A DNA stretch of 45,644 nt from an uncultured Clostridia bacterium (GTDB taxonomy: Bacteria; Bacillota; Clostridia; Oscillospirales; Acutalibacteraceae), in the NCBI GenBank assembly GCA_937907605.1, contig CALCYI010000076.1:1-45644 (forward strand), read 5' to 3'. Below the pieces are notes generated by a model. It saw only the letters and a program-made list of their open reading frames with translations. It had not been told where the DNA came from and ran no database searches. A program made the translations under genes and the position numbers. Below, piece after piece: positions 24,971-32,883 of this stretch (position 1 is its first letter; every line of letters begins with the position of its first letter).

Positions 24971-25703
24971 AACCTACTACGGCGTTGATCTTTCCGAGCA
25001 TAACGGAGCGGTTGACTTTAACAAGCTCGCCAAAAAAGCGGACTTTGTAATACTGCGTATCGGCTGGGTAGGCAACGGAAAACAGAAGCTCGACAAAAGC
25101 TTCAAAAAGAATTATAACGCGGCAAAAAAGGCGGGCATTAAGCTCGGCGCATACGTTTACATATACTCAAAAACTCCCGAAGCCGCCGAGGAGGGCGCAA
25201 GGTGGGTATTGGACGAGATTAAAGGGCTCAGCTTTCAGCTCCCGATTTACTGTGATATGGAGGACAAAAGCATTGCCTCGCTCGGAAAAACGAAGCTAAC
25301 TAAAATTGCAGAGGCGTTTAACAACGCGATTATAAAAGGCGGCTACAGAGCAGGCATTTACGCAAATCTCGACTGGTACAACAACAAGCTCCTACCCTCA
25401 ATTAAGGATTACCCCACGTGGATTGCTCACTACACGAGCGGTAAGAACAAATACCGCGGAAAATATGAAATGTGGCAGAATTCCTCAACAGGTAAAATCA
25501 GCGGAGTAAACGGCAAGGTCGACACCGATTATCTTTACGAAAACATCTTTGAAACGGGCAAAAAGAGCGTTGACGAAATTGCAAAGGAGGTAATCGACGG
25601 CAAATGGGGCAACGGGAGCGAGAGAAAAAAGCGCCTTAAAGCCGCAGGCTACGATTACAAGGCCGTGCAGAAAAGAGTGAACGAGCTCATAAAAAATAAA
25701 TAG
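24963..25703 (+). CDS. GH25 lysozyme / endolysin with CW_7-like domain
   Basis: A muramidase of 246 aa. The GH25 domain (~1-190) has 'YYGVDLSEHNGAVDF', the catalytic 'YCDMEDKS' and the C-terminal 'MWQNSSTGKISGV' and 'VDTDYLY' blocks. The tail (~205-243, 'VDEIAKEVIDGKWGNGSERKKRLKAAGYD', quoted in part: 'AKEVIDGKWGNG') is a CW_7/Cpl-7 wall-binding repeat. There is no signal peptide, so export needs the adjacent holin. ATG 24963 follows GAGGAGGTATCGGACA. It ends the phage-derived operon, and no clear terminator follows. Confidence 0.92.
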   Translation: MAKTYYGVDLSEHNGAVDFNKLAKKADFVILRIGWVGNGKQKLDKSFKKNYNAAKKAGIKLGAYVYIYSKTPEAAEEGARWVLDEIKGLSFQLPIYCDMEDKSIASLGKTKLTKIAEAFNNAIIKGGYRAGIYANLDWYNNKLLPSIKDYPTWIAHYTSGKNKYRGKYEMWQNSSTGKISGVNGKVDTDYLYENIFETGKKSVDEIAKEVIDGKWGNGSERKKRLKAAGYDYKAVQKRVNELIKNK

Positions 25704-25706
25704 GCG

Positions 25707-25734
25707 TTGCATTATGTCGTATTACTGATATAAT
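25707..25734 (+). promoter_or_regulatory. Promoter of feoB
   Basis: TTGCAT (25707-25712), 16-nt spacer, TATAAT (25729-25734). A second TATAAT (25740-25745) follows without a good -35. No Fur-type palindrome was recognised. Confidence 0.55.
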
Positions 25735-25769
25735 AGGCTTATAATATAAATCACGGTACGGTAAAAACA

Positions 25770-28118
25770 ATGAAACTGAAAGAGCTTGAAATCGGTCAGA
25801 CAGGTATAATTGAAAAGGTTGAGGGCGAGGGCGCGCTGAGGCAGCACTTTCTCGATATGGGCGTTATACCCGAAGCGGAGATAACGCTTGTTAAATTCGC
25901 GCCGATGGGCGACCCTGCCGAGTACAGAATCCACGGGTACGAATTAACGCTCAGGCTCGCAGACGCAGAAAAGATTACCGTGAGGAAAACGAGCGCAACG
26001 TCAAAAAGCTCAAAGGACGTTCGCAGAAGCCATATCGAGCACCCCGGACTCGGCGAGGGCGGTAAATACCATATCAAGAGCGAGGAAAATCCCCTCCCCG
26101 ACGATAAGGTTTTATCCTTTGCGCTTGCGGGAAATCAGAACTGCGGCAAGACCACGCTTTTCAATCAGCTCACGGGCTCAAACCAGCACGTAGGAAACTT
26201 CCCCGGGGTTACCGTGGACAGAAAGAGCGGACAGATTAAAAACTACCCGAATACCGAGGTAGTCGATTTGCCGGGTATATATTCCCTTTCGCCGTATTCA
26301 AGCGAGGAAATAGTATCAAGGCGGTACATACTCGGAGAAAAGCCTACGGGTATTATCAACATTGTTGACGCCACGAACATCGAAAGAAACCTTTACCTTA
26401 CTATGCAGCTTATGGAGCTTGAAACGCCGATGGTGCTTGCGCTCAATATGATGGACGAGGTAAGGGGCAACGGTGGCTCAATACTGATTAACGAGATGGA
26501 GAGCATACTCGGGATACCCGTAGTACCGATTTCAGCCTCAAAGAACGAGGGCGTGCAGGAGCTCGTAAACCACGCCGTACATATTGCAAAGTATCAGGAA
26601 AAGCCGAGAAGGAACGACTTTTGCGACGTTGAAGCGTACGGAGGGGCGGTTCACCGCTGTCTTCACGGAATTATGCACCTTATTGAAGACCACGCAAAAG
26701 CGGCTGAAATTCCCGTACGCTTCGCCGCGACTAAGCTCGTTGAGGGCGATGAGAGAATAAAAGACGCGCTCAAGCTCGACGAGAACGAGGCTGAATTCGT
26801 GGAGCACATCATAGTTCAGATGGAGCAGGAGCGCGGGCTCGACAGAGCCGCAGCAATCGCCGATATGCGTTTTTCGTTCATTACAAAGCTCGTAGAGGAA
26901 TGTGTAGTAAAGCCCACGGAGAGCAAGGAGCGCGAGCGCAGCAGAAAGATTGACAGTATCCTTACGGGAAAATATACCGCTATTCCCTCCTTCATATTTA
27001 TTATGGGGCTGATATTCTATATCACCTTCGGCGGCGTAGGGCTTTGGCTTCAGCAGCTTATGGAAAAAGGAATTGACCTGCTGAGTCAGTACGCGGACGC
27101 GGGACTTACCGCGTGGAACACCAATCCCGTCGTTCACTCCCTTATCACAGACGGAATAATAAACGGCGTGGGAAGCGTCGTGGTATTCCTGCCGATAATC
27201 GTAACGCTCTTTTTCTTCCTCTCTCTGCTTGAGGACACGGGATATATGGCGAGAGTCGCCTTTGTTATGGATAAGCTCTTAAGAAAGTTCGGGCTTTCGG
27301 GCAGGAGCATTGTGCCCATGCTTATAGGCTTCGGCTGTTCGGTGCCGGGCGTTATGTCCTGCCGCACGCTCCCGTCGGAGCGCGACAGAAAAATGACGAT
27401 AATGCTCATTCCGTTTATGAGCTGCTCGGCTAAGCTTCCGATATACGCACTGTTTTCTGCCGCATTCTTTCCTAAGTATTCGGCGCTCGTTATGATAACG
27501 CTCTACCTTATCGGAATTATTGTGGGAATACTTACGGCGGTTATTTCAAAGAGCACGTCCTTTAAGGGCGAGGCGGTACCCTTCGTAATGGAACTCCCAA
27601 ACTACCGTATGCCGAGTGCTAAGAACATATTAAGACTGCTTTGGGACAAGTCAAAGGATTTCCTCTCAAGAGCGTTTACGGTAATATTCATCGCTTCAAT
27701 CGTAATCTGGTTTTTGACGACCTTTAATTTCCATCTCGAAATGGTGGAGAGCTCAAAGGACAGTATGCTTGCGGTTATAGCGGGTTGGATAACGCCGATA
27801 TTCGCGCCGCTAGGCTTCGGCGACTGGAGAATTACGACCTCGCTCATCACGGGCTTTATGGCTAAGGAAAGCGTAGTTTCCACCCTTTCGGTACTCTTCG
27901 GTAACGCAAGCGCGGTTAAATCCGTTTTGTCGGTCGGCTCAGCCGCCTCACTCCTTGTATTCTGTCTGCTCTACACCCCCTGCGTTGCTACAATCGCGGC
28001 GGTTAAGCGTGAGCTCGGCAGGCTCTGGGCGGGCGGAATGGTCCTCCTTCAATGCGGCGTTGCGTGGCTTTGCGCAGGCGCGGTATACCTCATATGCTCG
28101 CTTTCGGGAATTAAGTAA
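25770..28118 (+). CDS. feoB: Ferrous iron transporter: FeoA-FeoB fusion
   Basis: Imports Fe(II) across the inner membrane. Residues ~1-75 are a FeoA/SH3-like domain ('LKELEIGQTGIIEKVEGEG..RQHFLDMGVIPE', quoted in part: 'LRQHFLDMGVIPE') fused to FeoB. The G domain begins at ~117 with 'GNQNCGKTTLFN' (G1), then 'NFPGVTVD' (G2), 'VDLPGIYSL' (G3) and 'LNMMDE' (G4). The membrane part (~400-780) has the Gate motifs 'GFGCSVPGVM' and 'YTPCVATIAA'. Total length of 782 aa fits FeoA plus FeoB. The ribosome site is weak. The CDF transporter follows 10 bp later. No separate feoA or feoC is seen. Confidence 0.95.
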   Translation: MKLKELEIGQTGIIEKVEGEGALRQHFLDMGVIPEAEITLVKFAPMGDPAEYRIHGYELTLRLADAEKITVRKTSATSKSSKDVRRSHIEHPGLGEGGKYHIKSEENPLPDDKVLSFALAGNQNCGKTTLFNQLTGSNQHVGNFPGVTVDRKSGQIKNYPNTEVVDLPGIYSLSPYSSEEIVSRRYILGEKPTGIINIVDATNIERNLYLTMQLMELETPMVLALNMMDEVRGNGGSILINEMESILGIPVVPISASKNEGVQELVNHAVHIAKYQEKPRRNDFCDVEAYGGAVHRCLHGIMHLIEDHAKAAEIPVRFAATKLVEGDERIKDALKLDENEAEFVEHIIVQMEQERGLDRAAAIADMRFSFITKLVEECVVKPTESKERERSRKIDSILTGKYTAIPSFIFIMGLIFYITFGGVGLWLQQLMEKGIDLLSQYADAGLTAWNTNPVVHSLITDGIINGVGSVVVFLPIIVTLFFFLSLLEDTGYMARVAFVMDKLLRKFGLSGRSIVPMLIGFGCSVPGVMSCRTLPSERDRKMTIMLIPFMSCSAKLPIYALFSAAFFPKYSALVMITLYLIGIIVGILTAVISKSTSFKGEAVPFVMELPNYRMPSAKNILRLLWDKSKDFLSRAFTVIFIASIVIWFLTTFNFHLEMVESSKDSMLAVIAGWITPIFAPLGFGDWRITTSLITGFMAKESVVSTLSVLFGNASAVKSVLSVGSAASLLVFCLLYTPCVATIAAVKRELGRLWAGGMVLLQCGVAWLCAGAVYLICSLSGIK

Positions 28119-28128
28119 GGTGATATAA

Positions 28129-29289
28129 TTGACGGAGTTTTTAATAAGACTTGTTAAAAAGAGAAATGGGGAAAGCAAACTGAGAAGCGCTTACGGCTAC
28201 CTCAGCGGCATTACGGGAATAGTCTGTAATCTTCTTCTCTGCGTAACAAAATTCACCTTAGGCGTGCTTACGGGCGCGCTTTCCGTCACCGCGGACGCGG
28301 TTAACAACCTCACGGACTGTGCGGCGAATATAGTAACACTTACGGGTATTAAGCTTTCGGACAAGCCCGACGATAAAGAGCACCCGTTCGGTCACGGCAG
28401 AATTGAATACATCTCCGCACTTATCGTTGCAATCTCGGTATTCGTAGTAAGCTTTGAGCTTGCAAAAAGTTCGCTTTCGAAGATTATTCACCCCGAGGAA
28501 ATGAAATTCAGCGTTTGGTATCTCGTAATACTCGGCGCTACGGTTCTTGTTAAAATATGGATGGCGTATTTTAACTCAAAGCTCTATAAGCTTACGGACA
28601 ACCTCAACCTTAAGGGCGTTAAGCTCGACAGCATTAACGACTGCATAGTTACCTCTGCCACGATTATTTCAATGCTCCTATCGCACGCGTTTAAGCTGAA
28701 TATAGCCGACGGTATTACGGGGCTCGGGATTTCGGTATTCATTTTCTTCTCTGGTGTCGGAATACTAAAAGAGGTGCTAAACCCGCTGATAGGCGAGCCT
28801 CCTTCAAAGGAGGTAACAAAAAGGATTGAGAAAATAATCTGCGAGAGCGATATAGTGCTCGGCGTGCACGATATAATCATCCACAGCTACGGCAAAAGCA
28901 GGACAATCGCCTCTGCTGACGCCGAGGTTAACGCGGACTCGGATATTTTCGAGATACACGGCGCTATCGACGGCGCTGAACGGAAAATCCTTGACGAGCT
29001 CGGAATAGTAATATGTATTCATATGGACCCCGTCGATACCTCGGACAAGGAAACGGCAAGGCTCAGGAAGGAGGCTGAGGAAATCATAAAGGAATACGAC
29101 GAAGCGTTCTCCTTCCACGATTTGAGAATTACCGAAGCCGACGGGCAAAAAAAGCTTTGCTTTGACCTTGCGATACCGTTTGATTACAGCGAAAGGAAAA
29201 GCAGAATCGCCGAGACTTTAGAGCAGAGGTTTACGGAAAAGCACCCAGATATGCAAATAGAAATAAATATTGAACATTCATATACTTAA
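28129..29289 (+). CDS. Cation diffusion facilitator (metal efflux)
   Basis: Exports divalent metal in exchange for protons. The 386-aa protein has about six membrane helices in the first ~230 residues. The metal site is 'DAVNNLTD' in TM2 and 'DSINDCIVT' in TM5, a pattern with Asn rather than His that is usual for manganese or iron CDFs. The 'HPFGHGRIEY' loop follows TM2. A cytoplasmic domain (~230-310) and a second ferredoxin-like region (~320-386) complete it. It begins at TTG 28129 behind AAGGTGAT and shares the feoB transcript. Pairing an iron importer with a probable Mn/Fe exporter suggests metal balance. Confidence 0.92.
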   Translation: MTEFLIRLVKKRNGESKLRSAYGYLSGITGIVCNLLLCVTKFTLGVLTGALSVTADAVNNLTDCAANIVTLTGIKLSDKPDDKEHPFGHGRIEYISALIVAISVFVVSFELAKSSLSKIIHPEEMKFSVWYLVILGATVLVKIWMAYFNSKLYKLTDNLNLKGVKLDSINDCIVTSATIISMLLSHAFKLNIADGITGLGISVFIFFSGVGILKEVLNPLIGEPPSKEVTKRIEKIICESDIVLGVHDIIIHSYGKSRTIASADAEVNADSDIFEIHGAIDGAERKILDELGIVICIHMDPVDTSDKETARLRKEAEEIIKEYDEAFSFHDLRITEADGQKKLCFDLAIPFDYSERKSRIAETLEQRFTEKHPDMQIEINIEHSYT

Positions 29290-29295
29290 AAAGAG

Positions 29296-29324
29296 AGCCT
29301 CGACGGAAACGCCGAGGCTTTTAT
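29296..29324. terminator. Intrinsic terminator after the CDF gene
   Basis: Stem AGCCTCG/CGAGGCT (29296-29302 with 29313-29319), loop of 10 nt with extra pairs, followed by TTTATT. A-rich sequence on the other side lets it serve the converging oxidoreductase gene too. Confidence 0.8.
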
Positions 29325-30622
29325 TATAGTTTTAAATTCCCGTTTGCGGGATTGTTTATTACACTTCCCTGCTCTGTAAATCGGGAGCCGTGGCAGGCGC
29401 AGTCCCAGGAGTGCTCCGCGCCGTTCCATTTAAGAGCGCAGCCGAGGTGGGGGCAGCGCTTCGCCGTAGGCGTAAGAAGATTGGTTATCGTTTCACAGGC
29501 GTTTACAAAAAGCTGAGGCTTAAGAATACTCCTCGAGGGGTTAAATACGTCGGCATAGGCGTTTTCCCTTTCGAGTATCATATCGCAAAGTATCATAGCC
29601 GCGGTCATTGCGCCCGTCATTCCCCACTTATTAAATCCGCTTGCAACGTACAAATCGGACGTTGACGCGGAGTACTGACCGATATACGGAATACTATCAA
29701 GGCTCATACAGTCCTGCGCCGCCCAGTAATACATTTCCCTTGACGACGGATACACTTCATGAGCATAGCTTCTCAGCTCGTTCCAGTTCCCGCCCTTTTT
29801 TCCCGTGCGGTGTCCTCCGCCTCCGAGCAGCAGCAAGCCCTGATAATTCCTGAAGGAAAGCCCCGTATCGCTCTCGTCAACGTACATTCCGTTCACGTCC
29901 GCAGCGCCGTCAAGCGCCAGTACGTAGGAGCGGTGCTGATATAGCTTTAGAGGATATAATCCGTGCTTATTAATAAACGGAAAATGAGTCGCGACGATAA
30001 CCTTCTGCGCCTTAATCGAGCATTTATCCGTTACCGCGGTATTACCGACCATCTCGCGCACGAAGGTATTTTCATAAATATTCAAGTCCTTACATATTGC
30101 GCTTATGAACTTAAGCGGGTGGAACTGCGCCTGGTCGCGAAACTTTACCGCGCCGACCGTTTTAATCGGTATTTTCGGGGTTTCGCAGAGCTCCGCCTCA
30201 AAGCCGATTTTATCAAGCGCGTTCATTTCCTTTTCAAGCTTATACCTGTTGGAAACGGAATAAACGTAATTATCCTTAAGCTCATAATCGCAATCAATTT
30301 CCCTGCAAAGCTCGGCGTATTTATTGAACGCCGCTTTATTCGCTTCAAGATAATGCTTAGCGCCAAGTATTCCGTAGGACTCGGCTATTTTATTATAAAT
30401 CAGCCCGTGCTGATAAGTTATTTTTGCCGTAGTGTTACCCGTGGTTTCGCCGCAAATATTGTCCTTCTCAACGAGCATACAGTCAACGCCGCTTTCTTTA
30501 AGCAGATACGCACTCAGTATACCCGCTATTCCGCCTCCGATAATAAGGACGTCCGTGCTTTTATCCTCCTGCAGCTCCTCAAAGCGCGGAAGGGATACCG
30601 TGTTTTTCCAAATAGATTCCAT
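29324..30622 (-). CDS. FAD-dependent oxidoreductase with C-terminal Rieske iron-sulfur domain
   Basis: A 432-aa protein. A DAO-type FAD domain (~20-360) begins with the dinucleotide motif 'VLIIGGGIAGILSAYLL' and ends with 'YVASGFNKWGMTGAM'. The C-terminal ~60 residues carry Rieske ligands 'CPHLGC' and 'CACHGSRF'. This is the arrangement annotated as FAD-dependent oxidoreductase/Rieske in Clostridia and Bacillus; substrate and electron partner are unknown. The Rieske domain looks slightly short at the end. ATG 30622 with GGAG fits the 4-bp gap after the DUF421 gene; an upstream ATG (30655) would overlap it. Confidence 0.9.
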   Translation of the reverse strand: MESIWKNTVSLPRFEELQEDKSTDVLIIGGGIAGILSAYLLKESGVDCMLVEKDNICGETTGNTTAKITYQHGLIYNKIAESYGILGAKHYLEANKAAFNKYAELCREIDCDYELKDNYVYSVSNRYKLEKEMNALDKIGFEAELCETPKIPIKTVGAVKFRDQAQFHPLKFISAICKDLNIYENTFVREMVGNTAVTDKCSIKAQKVIVATHFPFINKHGLYPLKLYQHRSYVLALDGAADVNGMYVDESDTGLSFRNYQGLLLLGGGGHRTGKKGGNWNELRSYAHEVYPSSREMYYWAAQDCMSLDSIPYIGQYSASTSDLYVASGFNKWGMTGAMTAAMILCDMILERENAYADVFNPSRSILKPQLFVNACETITNLLTPTAKRCPHLGCALKWNGAEHSWDCACHGSRFTEQGSVINNPANGNLKL

Positions 30623-30626
30623 ATAA

Positions 30627-31304
30627 TCATTCTCCGTCGTATAATACAAGTTCACTGTCAGAATTATAAATCCCGAGGAATACCTCGCCCGCGTTACAGT
30701 AGCCGTTCAGCTTAAGCTGTTTATTAAGCCATATTGTATCAAGCCCCAGCCTTTTAAGGTTTTCGTCAAGAATTCTTCCGTCCATAATGAGCTCCGTCCC
30801 GATATACTCCTGCTTAGGATCAAGCTCCATATCCTCGGGGTTAAGCGGGCGCTTAGTACTAACTGGCAGGATGGAAAGCTGTCCGTTATATTCAAATATC
30901 GCAGTCTGAATATCGTCAAGATTAAAATACCCCTCCTGCCTGCACAAAAGCAGAAATTCGCTGAGCTCAAGCTTCGCCTTTTTCATATTATTACGGTAGA
31001 TTTTACCATTATCCATAATAATTGTCGGCGTGCCGTTAATATACTTACGTGATTTCGGAAAGCGCCTCGTCACAACACTCAGCACAAGCGTTACTGCACT
31101 GAAGGTTACAAGCGCAACGATTGGCTTCCACCAAGGGCTTTCAAGCATTGTTGCAACCTCTGCGGCGACAGAGCCTATCGTGATTCCCGTAATATAGTCA
31201 AAGAATTCAAGCTGCGCGACCTGTTTATGACCTATCAGCTTTGCAATAATAAACAGCGTCGCCGCGGAAAACAGCGCCGCAAGGAACACCTTTAAAGCTT
31301 CCAT
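30627..31304 (-). CDS. DUF421 (YetF/YdfR-type) membrane protein
   Basis: A 225-aa protein with two to three N-terminal helices ('VFLAALFSAATLFIIAKLIG', 'ALVTFSAVTLVLSVVT'), the 'FDYITGITIGSVAAE' motif and a cytoplasmic domain with 'LLCRQEGYFNLDDIQTAIFE' and 'ELIMDGRILDENLKRLG'. This is the standard layout of DUF421. Homologues in Bacillus sit in the membrane of spore formers, with no biochemical role I can state. GGAGGT precedes ATG 31304. It is transcribed together with the FAD/Rieske gene. Confidence 0.92.
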   Translation of the reverse strand: MEALKVFLAALFSAATLFIIAKLIGHKQVAQLEFFDYITGITIGSVAAEVATMLESPWWKPIVALVTFSAVTLVLSVVTRRFPKSRKYINGTPTIIMDNGKIYRNNMKKAKLELSEFLLLCRQEGYFNLDDIQTAIFEYNGQLSILPVSTKRPLNPEDMELDPKQEYIGTELIMDGRILDENLKRLGLDTIWLNKQLKLNGYCNAGEVFLGIYNSDSELVLYDGE

Positions 31305-31359
31305 AATGTACCTCCGTTACAGTATTTATTATTTCCGCTTTTTTTATAATAATCCTCAA

Positions 31360-31388
31360 CTTATACACATACTCAGGATTTTTAACAA
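31360..31388 (-). promoter_or_regulatory. Promoter of the DUF421-oxidoreductase operon
   Basis: Minus-strand TTGTTA (31388-31383), 17-nt spacer, TATAAG (31365-31360). It is intact and only ~40 bp from the start of the foreign DNA at ~31425. Confidence 0.55.
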
Positions 31389-31424
31389 AGGGTGTTTCTG
31401 TAATAAAATATAAAGAAAAAGGGA

Positions 31425-31499
31425 GCTATTCAGGTCGGCAAGAACTTTAAGGTAATGAAATCTGCATTTGTTGATTGGTGCAGGGAACGGAGAGTATAA
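31425..31499 (+). pseudogene. 3' remnant of an excisionase gene
   Basis: Twenty-four codons and a stop that match the C-terminus of the intact excisionase-like gene at 44592-44804, ending 'DWCRERRV'. I count roughly 85-90% nucleotide identity, and nearly all differences fall at third codon positions. Nothing upstream of 31425 continues the frame. It is therefore a fragment of a related gene left at the edge of the accessory region. A terminator hairpin follows it, as in the intact copy. Confidence 0.8.
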
Positions 31500-31502
31500 G
31501 TT

Positions 31503-31530
31503 AGCAACCACTGATATTTCAGTGGTTGCT
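31503..31530. terminator. Terminator after the excisionase remnant
   Basis: Perfect 12-bp stem AGCAACCACTGA/TCAGTGGTTGCT with a TATT loop, followed by CCTTTATT. Confidence 0.75.
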
Positions 31531-31582
31531 CCTTTATTAACCGCAATTCTACTTAACGCAGACAAATTCCACGCCAAAAGGA

Positions 31583-31611
31583 TTGCATAAACACAGCACT
31601 TAATTTATAAT
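31583..31611 (+). promoter_or_regulatory. Promoter of the XRE regulator operon
   Basis: TTGCAT (31583-31588), 17-nt spacer, TATAAT (31606-31611), 18 bp before the ATG with GAGGTGA. Confidence 0.7.
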
Positions 31612-31628
31612 AAAACCGAGGTGAGTAT

Positions 31629-32315
31629 ATGGACAACAAGCAAATCGGTAAGTTTATTTCAAAAATGAGGAAATCGAAAGAGTTAACCCAAAACGAGTTA
31701 GCTGATAAATTAAATATAAGTAATAAAACTGTTTCAAAATGGGAAACCGGAGAAGGATTACCCGATATTTCGGTTTTGCCCAAGCTTGCAAAAGTATTAG
31801 GTGTAACCGTTGATGAAATACTAAACGCTGAGCTAAAAGATGAAGCTCGCATAAAAGTTGAAGAAGTTGCAAATGAAAAAAATCTCTTAAATATTTTTCA
31901 TATATGCTTTTTGATTTCATGTTTTATATGCGGGTTTGGATCCTTACTCGGCAGTTTTAACGAGATTTATTCTATGTTCTCTTTTAAGGTCCTGTTCTAT
32001 ACGCATTGGGAAATTATTTTTGCTGCCGTTGCTTTTGGTTGTATCGTTTTCGGAAACTTGTTATTTTATATAAGTGCACTAAGGCTAAATGTTATTTATC
32101 CTAAAGAAAAAATCATTCTGCTTTCATATAAAAAGGCATTTTTGGTTTTTATGATAAGCATCGTCTTTATACTTACATTTATTATCAGGATTATTGATCA
32201 CTATCTTTGGCTTTACTACACTGAACTGATGATTGGATCTTTTATATATGTTATTATGATTGTACTTTGTATAGTCCTTTCAAAGAAAATTGAGAAGAAA
32301 TACAGCAATGAATAA
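31629..32315 (+). CDS. XRE-family transcription regulator with C-terminal membrane domain
   Basis: A 228-aa protein. Residues ~1-65 are a Cro/CI helix-turn-helix ('IGKFISKMRKSKELTQNELADKL', quoted in part: 'ELTQNELADKLNISNKTVSKWE'; recognition helix 'ISNKTVSKWETGEG'). A hydrophilic linker follows, then four membrane helices from ~95 ('FHICFLISCFICGFGSLLG', 'FAAVAFGCIVFGNLLFYI', 'FLVFMISIVFILTFIIRII', 'IGSFIYVIMIVLCIVL'). This is the plan of membrane-bound one-component regulators. The gene is AT-rich like its neighbours. It overlaps the next gene by 8 bp, so the anchored proteins downstream are probably its sensory or target partners. Confidence 0.85.
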   Translation: MDNKQIGKFISKMRKSKELTQNELADKLNISNKTVSKWETGEGLPDISVLPKLAKVLGVTVDEILNAELKDEARIKVEEVANEKNLLNIFHICFLISCFICGFGSLLGSFNEIYSMFSFKVLFYTHWEIIFAAVAFGCIVFGNLLFYISALRLNVIYPKEKIILLSYKKAFLVFMISIVFILTFIIRIIDHYLWLYYTELMIGSFIYVIMIVLCIVLSKKIEKKYSNE

Positions 32316-32850
32316 AAACACAAAAAGAATTGTTCTGATATTACTTGCAATTATTATATTACTTCCAAACTTGTTAATAATAGGAGTTAGTGCAATTTAT
32401 CGTCAAAACTTTTATCAAGATATATACTACCATTTCTTAAATCCGCAAGTAAAAGTAACGATAAATGCAGAAGTATTTATTGACGGAGTTCCAGTTGCTA
32501 TTGACGAAAACAGTGTAACCGTAACTATGGATTATGAATTAAATGAAACGGGTCTTAGTTCAATTACTGCTGACAATAACAACTTGACTATAAAGTATCG
32601 TGCACCTTATGGTACTTTTGAGTATGCTTTTCTTGCAGGAGATTATAAAATCGTACTTAATCTACCGCATTTTAACGAGTGGGAAGTTAATGAATATAAT
32701 TATGTTATTTCAATAGATACTAACAAAAAACAAATAACATACGATTATAAATACAGCTATCCGACTGAAGAGACTTATGAAACAATAATCAAAACGGGCA
32801 AACAAACAGAACCATTACAAAAGGAAAATACGATTTCGCAATACCATTAA
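32308..32850 (+). CDS. Membrane-anchored extracytoplasmic protein, paralogue 1
   Basis: Not a family I recognise. The 180-aa protein has a short basic N-terminus and one membrane helix (~7-28, 'IVLILLAIIILLPNLLIIGV'), then an outside domain rich in beta strands. Its 'INAEVFIDGVPVAIDEN', 'NEWEV' and 'ISIDTNKKQITYDYKYSY' segments align with 'VNLHITIDGEPAAVKKN', 'NWWEI' and 'IEIDTKTNSYKTHETYCY' of the next gene. The two are therefore tandem duplicates. ATG 32308 is chosen over 32290 because it overlaps the regulator stop and starts right before the basic stretch. Confidence 0.7.
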   Translation: MNKNTKRIVLILLAIIILLPNLLIIGVSAIYRQNFYQDIYYHFLNPQVKVTINAEVFIDGVPVAIDENSVTVTMDYELNETGLSSITADNNNLTIKYRAPYGTFEYAFLAGDYKIVLNLPHFNEWEVNEYNYVISIDTNKKQITYDYKYSYPTEETYETIIKTGKQTEPLQKENTISQYH

Positions 32851-32883
32851 AGAAAAAGAATGAGGAATTCGAGGATACGGATA

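Noticed and set aside
29963..30715. A 250-codon plus-strand frame
   Set aside because: It is antisense to the FAD/Rieske oxidoreductase with its intact FAD and Rieske motifs.
31356..31577. A minus-strand frame across the excisionase remnant
   Set aside because: It is antisense to recognisable excisionase codons and spans a terminator.
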